Made by a program: the position numbers and the translations under genes. The notes below the pieces were generated by a model. It had not been told where the DNA came from, made no database searches, and saw nothing but the letters and a program-made list of their open reading frames with translations. From NCBI GenBank assembly GCA_003991915.1, contig RQTK01000420.1:207863-271862 (forward strand): a DNA stretch of 64,000 nt, given 5' to 3'. This document shows positions 58,641 to 64,000 of the stretch, piece by piece; position 1 is the stretch's first letter; each line of letters opens with the position of its first letter. Source of the DNA: Elysia chlorotica. Lineage: Eukaryota; Mollusca; Gastropoda; Plakobranchidae.

Positions 58641-58944
58641 GGTGACAAAAAACAAGTGCAAGGATTTCAGAACCTCTTATTACACCTGCGTACATTCAGT
58701 GCCATTTGGATCTAAGCATACAATACATGTTTTATTCTCTGTCTGACAATTAGAGGTTGATTAACCTGTTCACATACAGTGATTCAGGGCCCATTTCTAA
58801 GAATTTTTTAAAGGTAAAAACTTTTATATTAATTATTTCATAGTGAACGGTGTGCAGTTTAATTGACAGTGGTGCTGGCACAATACTACATCAATCTAAC
58901 AACGAAGGAAAAGGCTAAGTGCACTTACGGCAAACAATTCATGG

Positions 58945-59205
58945 GAAGATTGGAACGCTTTTATATAGCTTATCTAACTTTATCCACCACAGAAGATACT
59001 CCCTTTGAAAGAAAAATCAGTGAGTGCTGGAAACTCTTAGAATCATAAACATTAGACTGCAATCTATATGGCACTGGAAGGATTTTATATGGCACAACTA
59101 ATTTTATCTTGCACAGAAAATATTCATTTGAAGAACAAAATTTATTTAGTGAGTGTTGGAAACTCGCAAAATCACTAGAACTAGACTGCAATCTGTATAG
59201 CACTT
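58945..59205. repeat. About 115-bp diverged tandem duplication
   Basis: Both halves contain GTGAGTG(C/T)TGGAAACTC and TAGACTGCAATCT(A/G)TAT(A/G)GCACT. Noncoding. Confidence 0.7.
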
Positions 59206-59939
59206 CCTCATCATGTTGGTGTACAGAAAAACTATACAGGACGAGTTGCCATGGTTAATAAATTAAATATTAATACTTTTCTGGGTAATACAATCATTTA
59301 GCAGACTTTAAAACACAAATTTTAATAATTCAATTCACTATAAACTAGTTAAATTATGATATCCCGACAAGGCTTCAAAACAAGTGCAAGGAATAACAGA
59401 AATAAGTGAGGATGAAGACAGCTATCATTCTACTAATCTCAAATCTTTCTTTGAAGAAACCACATTTTTTCTAAATTCTTTACTGCTGCTACTACTAAAC
59501 ATTTTCTCAAGCTGTTTATATTCTCTGGACGCCTTTCATACCCCAATACTAACAAGTGTTTAAGATCGAAAAGGTTGTAACAGGATGTCCAGGGGATATA
59601 AACAGCTCTTAGACAAACTGGATGATAAACAGGATTACATGACATAGCCATGAAACAGAATATAAGATGCTATAAAGGATCCCTTGGGGAACCTAGGAGG
59701 TGTTAAACCCAGAGGGAGAGAGCTCTCTATGTATAGAGAGCAGAAACATGGTTGACCAGTGGTGGTTTACAAAGTATTACTTCTGCCAGATATAGTATAT
59801 GACTTATGAGGATATGTGGAAGAAGCTGATAATATGGCTTAACATCCACCTCTTTCGAAAACTGTACAGACAGACAGGCAGCAACAGTAACGCGACTTGT
59901 TTTTGTTTAAAGCTACATTTGATCAGTACAGCCCGAGTG

Positions 59940-60464
59940 TCACACAGTCTCCTCGTGGTTCGTGATATCCGACACAACAGCATTGACGGCGGTTTCGTGT
60001 CTGCCCCTCTTCACATCTATCGCTTCCCTCCCGTCTTTCCCTCCTTCTCTTTCTTCTTCCTCCTCATCCTCCGAAGAAGACGACGACGACGACGAAGACG
60101 ATGACGACGATGATGAGACCTCCAGGTCTATGTCGTCGATGTCTGCGCGGCTGTAGTTGGTCTTGATGAAGAACAGCAGCGGGATGGCCAGTGTGATGCA
60201 GCCCGTGAACAGCCAGTTCATCCACTCCTTGCCCGGCGCTGAAACAGATCAGGCAAGACGATGACGACGATGATGAGACCTCCAGGTCTATGTCGTCGAT
60301 GTCTGCGCGGCTGTAGTTGGTCTTGATGAAGAACAGCAGCGGGATGGCCAGCGTGATGCAGCCCGTGAACAGCCAGTTCATCCACTCCTTGCCCGGCGCT
60401 GAAACAGATCAGGCACACGTGACGGTACAGGCAAAGGTGAAACTTGGTCATCTAATTTGTATAT

Positions 60465-60510
<46 letters not shown>

Positions 60511-62424
60511 CATAATTATTATTTAAAGTTAGTTAAAGCACTATCTTATTTGTAGTACTTTTGAAATGGTTAAAACAAATTTGTGTCTTCTTTTATCCCT
60601 TTGTCCTTTAATTTAGGGAGTGCAGCTTTTTTACTAATCCTTGGCAGAATGAACCTGATTCCTGACAAAAATGTACTGCTTGTAGTTTTATACACCAGTA
60701 GAGAACCGTGATTTTATTTTTTTATATTTACATCATCATTTGTGATTTTAGTAAAATGGAAATTTTTAACTGCTTGACAAACGAAAACCATAGAGCTTTG
60801 AGCGAATTATTGCAAACCTGCTAAGCAAAGCCACTTCATGACTATTGATTATTCCAATAGGCATGTACAGGCAGATTTTCAAAGCTATTGATAAACTTCT
60901 CCCTCTCACCGAAAGACTTGATCTCCATGAGGCTGAGGAACAGGATGCCTGAGGACGCGGTGATCATCTGGAGACAGCCGGACGTCACGCCCTCCCCCAC
61001 CGGGTAGGACACCTCGATGACGAGCTCGAAGAACAGCGGGGCGCCCCCGTCCAGGAAGACTCCGCCCACCACCATGGCCGCGTAGATCATGCCTGGTGGG
61101 TGATTGGTAATCAGTTAGACTATCTACAGACATTGGTAATCAGTTAGACTATCTACAGACATTGGTAATCAATTAGACTATCTACAGACATTGGTAATCG
61201 ATTAGACTATCTACAGATATTGGTAATCAGTTAGACTATCTACAGATATTGGTAATCAATTAGACTATCTACAGATATTGGTAATCAATTAGACTTTCTA
61301 CAGACATTGGTAATCAGTTAGACTATCTACAGATATTGGTAATCAATTAGACTATCTACAGACATTGGTAATCAAAGAGATCATGATCATGCCTGGGGGG
61401 TGATTGGTAATCAGTTAGACTATCGGCAGACATTGGTAATCAATTAGATCATGATCATGCCTGGGGGATGAATGGTAATCAGTTAGACTATCTACAGACA
61501 TTGGTAATCAAGCAGACTATCTACAGACATTGGTAATCAGTTAGACTATCTACAGACATTGGTAATCAGTTAGACTATCTACAGACATTGGTAATCAGGC
61601 AAACTATGTACAGACATTGGTAATCAATTAGACTACAGACATTGGTAATCAAACAGACCATGACTAAGCATACAGAGAATTGACAGACATTGGTAATCAA
61701 GTAGATCATGACTAAGCATACAGAGAATCGATCGACATTGGTAATCAAGTAGGTTTAACTCTTCAAGCCCAAATATAATCATATCCTCTAGCAACAGATA
61801 GAGAAGCTTTGAAAACTGTGTGCAGAGTTTGTTTGTAGTTGAGCGTCCACCCTCATCAATGTATAGGCAATATTGTGGGCGGGCCCCAAGACCAACATCT
61901 GACAACTTTACAAGCTGCCCTCACAGAGACAGTGCGATGAGAAGTTCAAGTTTTACCATTATTTCTAAATTTGCATATACATGTATTATTCATAACTATG
62001 TACAAAATCATAATAATATTTAGTAAACTCACATGTATTATGAAAGCAAAGCCCTCTGAGCTTAAGTTTCTGGTAGAGCGTTATAGAAATAAAGCTAATT
62101 ATTATGATTATTACAACTTAAGAGTTCCGAGTAGAAGAAATTAAGAAAAGCTGTGGTCCACTCACCGACGTTGAAGGGCAAGACTCCGGCCACCATGAGG
62201 GAGAACCAGAGCATGGACGCCGCGGCGAAGGAGTAAAACACGAGCAGGAACACCTTCATCTGTCGCGTGAACAGATCCGCAAACCTGTTACAAGGTTAGA
62301 GTAATGATGATAATAATAATAAGAGTAATGATAATAATAATAATGATAGTAATGATAATGATAAAATTAATAATAAGATGATAATAAGAACAATGATAAA
62401 ATAATAATAATAATAATAATAAGA

Positions 62425-62455
<31 letters not shown>

Positions 62456-63532
62456 AAGAAGAAGAAGAAGAAGAAGAAGAAGAAGAAGAAGAAGAAGAAG
62501 AAGAAGAAGAATATAATGATAACCATAATAATAGCAATAATTTAAAATGTTCATTTTTAACCGGTCTAAAAGAAATAGACTTAGGCTCTAGGATCACTTT
62601 CCCACTTTAGAGATAATTTACAAATCATTTAGTAACTCATGTTGATTTCTAAGTGTCCTTCATTTTGAATCTAGACTGTGGTGTCTAAAAAAATCTGCTA
62701 TATCAGAGAGAGAGAGAGAAGCACAGAGAGAGAGGGAGAGACAGAAAGAGAGAGAGATAGATAGAGAGAGGGAGAGAGAGAGAGAGATCTGACCTACCTG
62801 GATATCAACAGACCGGATATACATCCGCCAATCGTAGCATAGAAGTCCATCCAGCCGGCAGTTTGCTGGGGAGAGATGCAGACGAAAGAAAATATATAAT
62901 AACATATTGCGTCTTGCATTCAGCTCAAAATAACCAGTGAGCAATAACAATATCGCCAGCAGTGTTCGTGAAATGGCACTATTTTTAGGGGTTCCCAAAC
63001 TCCCTATAGTTGAGTCAATAAAGATAAAATCAGATTTGAAAACTTCAGCCTCTTAAAATGAAAAAACAAAAAAACCCTGTCTATTTCATTGTGTACATGT
63101 ACGCTATATTGAGTTAACCGTGTCACATTGCATGATTTAAGATCTATTCCTTCTTGTGTGCACACTGTTTTGTAGAATTTTCAAAAACTATGAAAGGTAA
63201 AAGCTTTGATATTTATTTTCGAAATGGAAGGTGTGCATATCAATACAAAAAGGTGCTAGCATAAGAGCGTATCAATGGGTACAACATGTGTGTGCTGCCG
63301 CGTGTTGGTAAAGGGTTAGTGTGTAAAGCTCTCACCTGCGAGACTTTAGGGTCGAGTATTACGTCCAGGACGACCTGCCAGACCTCGTAGACCCCGATAG
63401 GCACGCTGTACGCTATAGCCGTAACCCAGAACTGTTTGTTACTGCGGAAAGAAAAATATTGACAGAAGTCAGGACCAGTTGGACACACGCGGGGAGTGAG
63501 AGCTTGATATGCAGTTTCATAAATTATATATA

Positions 63533-63584
<52 letters not shown>

Positions 63585-63614
63585 GTCTGTCTGTCTCTCT
63601 TTTTTCTGTCTATT

Positions 63615-63653
<39 letters not shown>

Positions 63654-64000
63654 CTTTCTCTCCCTCTCTGCCTCTCTTTCTCTCCCTCTCTGTCTGTCTC
63701 TGTCTCATTAACAAGTCAAATTTCACTCAGGAAGAATCCTATTCTGAGATTAGATAAAAGAACCTCACGTTACAAGCCTAGAGGGACGTACTCACCGTAC
63801 GAGATGCTATAGGGGGTCCTATTCTGTGATTAGAACCTCACGTTACAAGCTTGGAGGGACGTACTCACCGTACGAGATGCTATAGGGGGGTCCTATTCTA
63901 TGATTAGAACCTCACGTTACAAGTTTGGAGGGACGCACTCACCGTACGAGATGCTTCAGGGGGGTCCTATTCTGTGATTAGAACCTCACGTTACAAGCCT
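59940..64000 (-). CDS. SLC49A4: SLC49A4/DIRC2-type MFS transporter, 3' part
   Basis: SLC49A4 is a lysosomal major-facilitator protein, reported as a proton-driven pyridoxine exporter in vertebrates. Well-supported exons in transcript order: 63441-63336, 62865-62798, 62284-62166, 61092-60910, 60238-59940 (stop TGA). They total 775 nt and join in frame. Order: QFWVTAIAYSVPIGVYEVWQ; GWMDFYATIGGCISGLLISR; FADLFTRQMKVFLLVFYSFA; GGAPLFFELVIEVSYPVGEG; EWMNWLFTGCITLAIPLLFF. These correspond to the last six membrane helices. The C-terminal tail NYSRADIDDIDLEV continues into about 15 serines, an acidic run and about 40 further residues, longer than the vertebrate tail. The 5' half lies beyond the right edge; the next exon upstream ends in phase 2 and is probably represented in the tandem array at 63738-64000. 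The last exon's acceptor is duplicated (60095-60414). Confidence 0.85.
60095..60414. repeat. 160-bp tandem duplication of the SLC49A4 last-exon acceptor region
   Basis: Copy A is 60095-60254 and copy B 60255-60414, with one visible difference. Each contains the start of the last coding exon (from the GAT/GAC-rich Ser run back to its acceptor) and about 16 bp of intron. The offset of 160 is not a multiple of three, so use of the outer acceptor (exon start at 60398) would shift the frame. Confidence 0.88.
60465..60515. repeat. (ATT)n microsatellite
   Basis: ATT triplets in the last SLC49A4 intron. Confidence 0.9.
61094..61750. repeat. 29-bp minisatellite in an SLC49A4 intron
   Basis: About 20 copies of ATTGGTAATCAGTTAGACTA followed by TCTACAGAC, with variants inserting ATCATGATCATGCCTGGGGG. 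That inserted variant resembles the adjacent exon/acceptor boundary (GATCATGCCTGG at 61085-61096). The array starts within 10 bp of exon 60910-61092. Confidence 0.92.
61828..61935 (-). mobile_element. SINE tail copy, reverse orientation
   Basis: TTGAGCGTCCACCCTCATCA, then GGGCCCCAAGACCAACATCT, then CACAGAGACAG. Intronic in SLC49A4. Confidence 0.65.
62288..62515. repeat. (AAT)n and (GAA)n compound microsatellite
   Basis: AAT/GAT units followed by about 30 GAA units, immediately upstream (transcript sense) of exon 62166-62284. Confidence 0.93.
62703..62788. repeat. (GA)n microsatellite
   Basis: Imperfect GA run ending about 10 bp from the donor of exon 62798-62865. Confidence 0.92.
63537..63705. 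repeat. (CT)n compound microsatellite
   Basis: CT runs with CTGT and CTTT interruptions, in the intron upstream of SLC49A4 exon 63336-63441. Confidence 0.93.
63738..64000 (-). repeat. 74-79 bp tandem array carrying an SLC49A4 exon end and donor
   Basis: Units start at 63738, 63817, 63891 and 63965. Read on the minus strand, each complete unit has CATCTCGTACG followed by GTGAGTAC or GTGAGTGC, a strong 5' splice donor. The 11 bases end in phase 2 and supply HLVR, which joins in frame to NKQFW of exon 63336-63441. In the third unit the frame stays open further (NRTPLKHLVR, 63943-63971, with a CACAG acceptor). In the first two a TAG precedes CAT. The array probably derives from the preceding exon of the transporter gene and continues past the window. 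Confidence 0.75.

Noticed and set aside
61094..61750. CRISPR-like array
   Set aside because: Contiguous 29-bp units without spacers; intronic minisatellite.
62288..62597. Several Leu/Phe/Ser-rich minus-strand ORFs
   Set aside because: They are readings of the AAT/GAA microsatellite.

Overview
This is a eukaryotic, AT-rich, intron-dense window full of microsatellites and transposon relics. Metazoan gene content, GT-AG introns of a few hundred bases to several kb, and a recurrent tRNA-derived SINE-like repeat whose tail reads TTGG(T)TTAACGTCCAAC point to an invertebrate. A lophotrochozoan, probably a gastropod mollusc, is my inference; I cannot name the species.

Five protein-coding genes can be built from spliced exons whose phases agree at every junction. 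(1) 177-3931, + strand: the 3' end of a single-pass membrane protein with an EGF-like module, a transmembrane segment and a basic/Ser-rich cytoplasmic tail; its 5' part lies outside the window. (2) 12437-27201, - strand: complete SF3B2 (U2 snRNP SF3b subunit), 21 exons, 972 residues. (3) 37041-47417, - strand: SARS2, mitochondrial seryl-tRNA synthetase, 16 exons, 482 residues. (4) 50070-53706, + strand: PIGF (GPI-anchor ethanolamine-phosphate transfer partner), 5 coding exons, 229 residues. (5) 59940 to the right edge, - strand: the 3' part of SLC49A4/DIRC2, an MFS transporter. These are unrelated housekeeping or membrane genes with no operon-like logic. SARS2 and PIGF are divergent neighbours.

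The gaps between genes (about 4.4-12.1 kb, 27.2-36.8 kb, 48.3-49.6 kb, 53.8-59.9 kb) hold no convincing host genes. They contain a broken Merlin (IS1595/ISXO2-like DDE) transposase with a second 3' copy, 3' ends of non-LTR retrotransposons, a Penelope-like GIY-YIG relic, a pogo-like MITE with TA target duplication, a piggyBac-like internally deleted element inside PIGF, at least ten SINE or SINE-tail copies, two minisatellites with units near 27-29 bp, and many long simple repeats. Two sequence gaps (N) lie at 18172-18355 and 57526-57669.

The most unusual signals are local duplications that copy pieces of exons with their splice sites. They are a 74-79 bp tandem array at the right edge carrying an SLC49A4 exon end plus donor, a 160-bp duplication of the last SLC49A4 exon's acceptor, and a 101-bp duplication of the PIGF exon 3 donor around the piggyBac-like insert. 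SARS2 also has an apparently shortened tRNA-binding arm, and one of its introns holds an unexplained open exon-like stretch. I found no convincing new multi-gene system.
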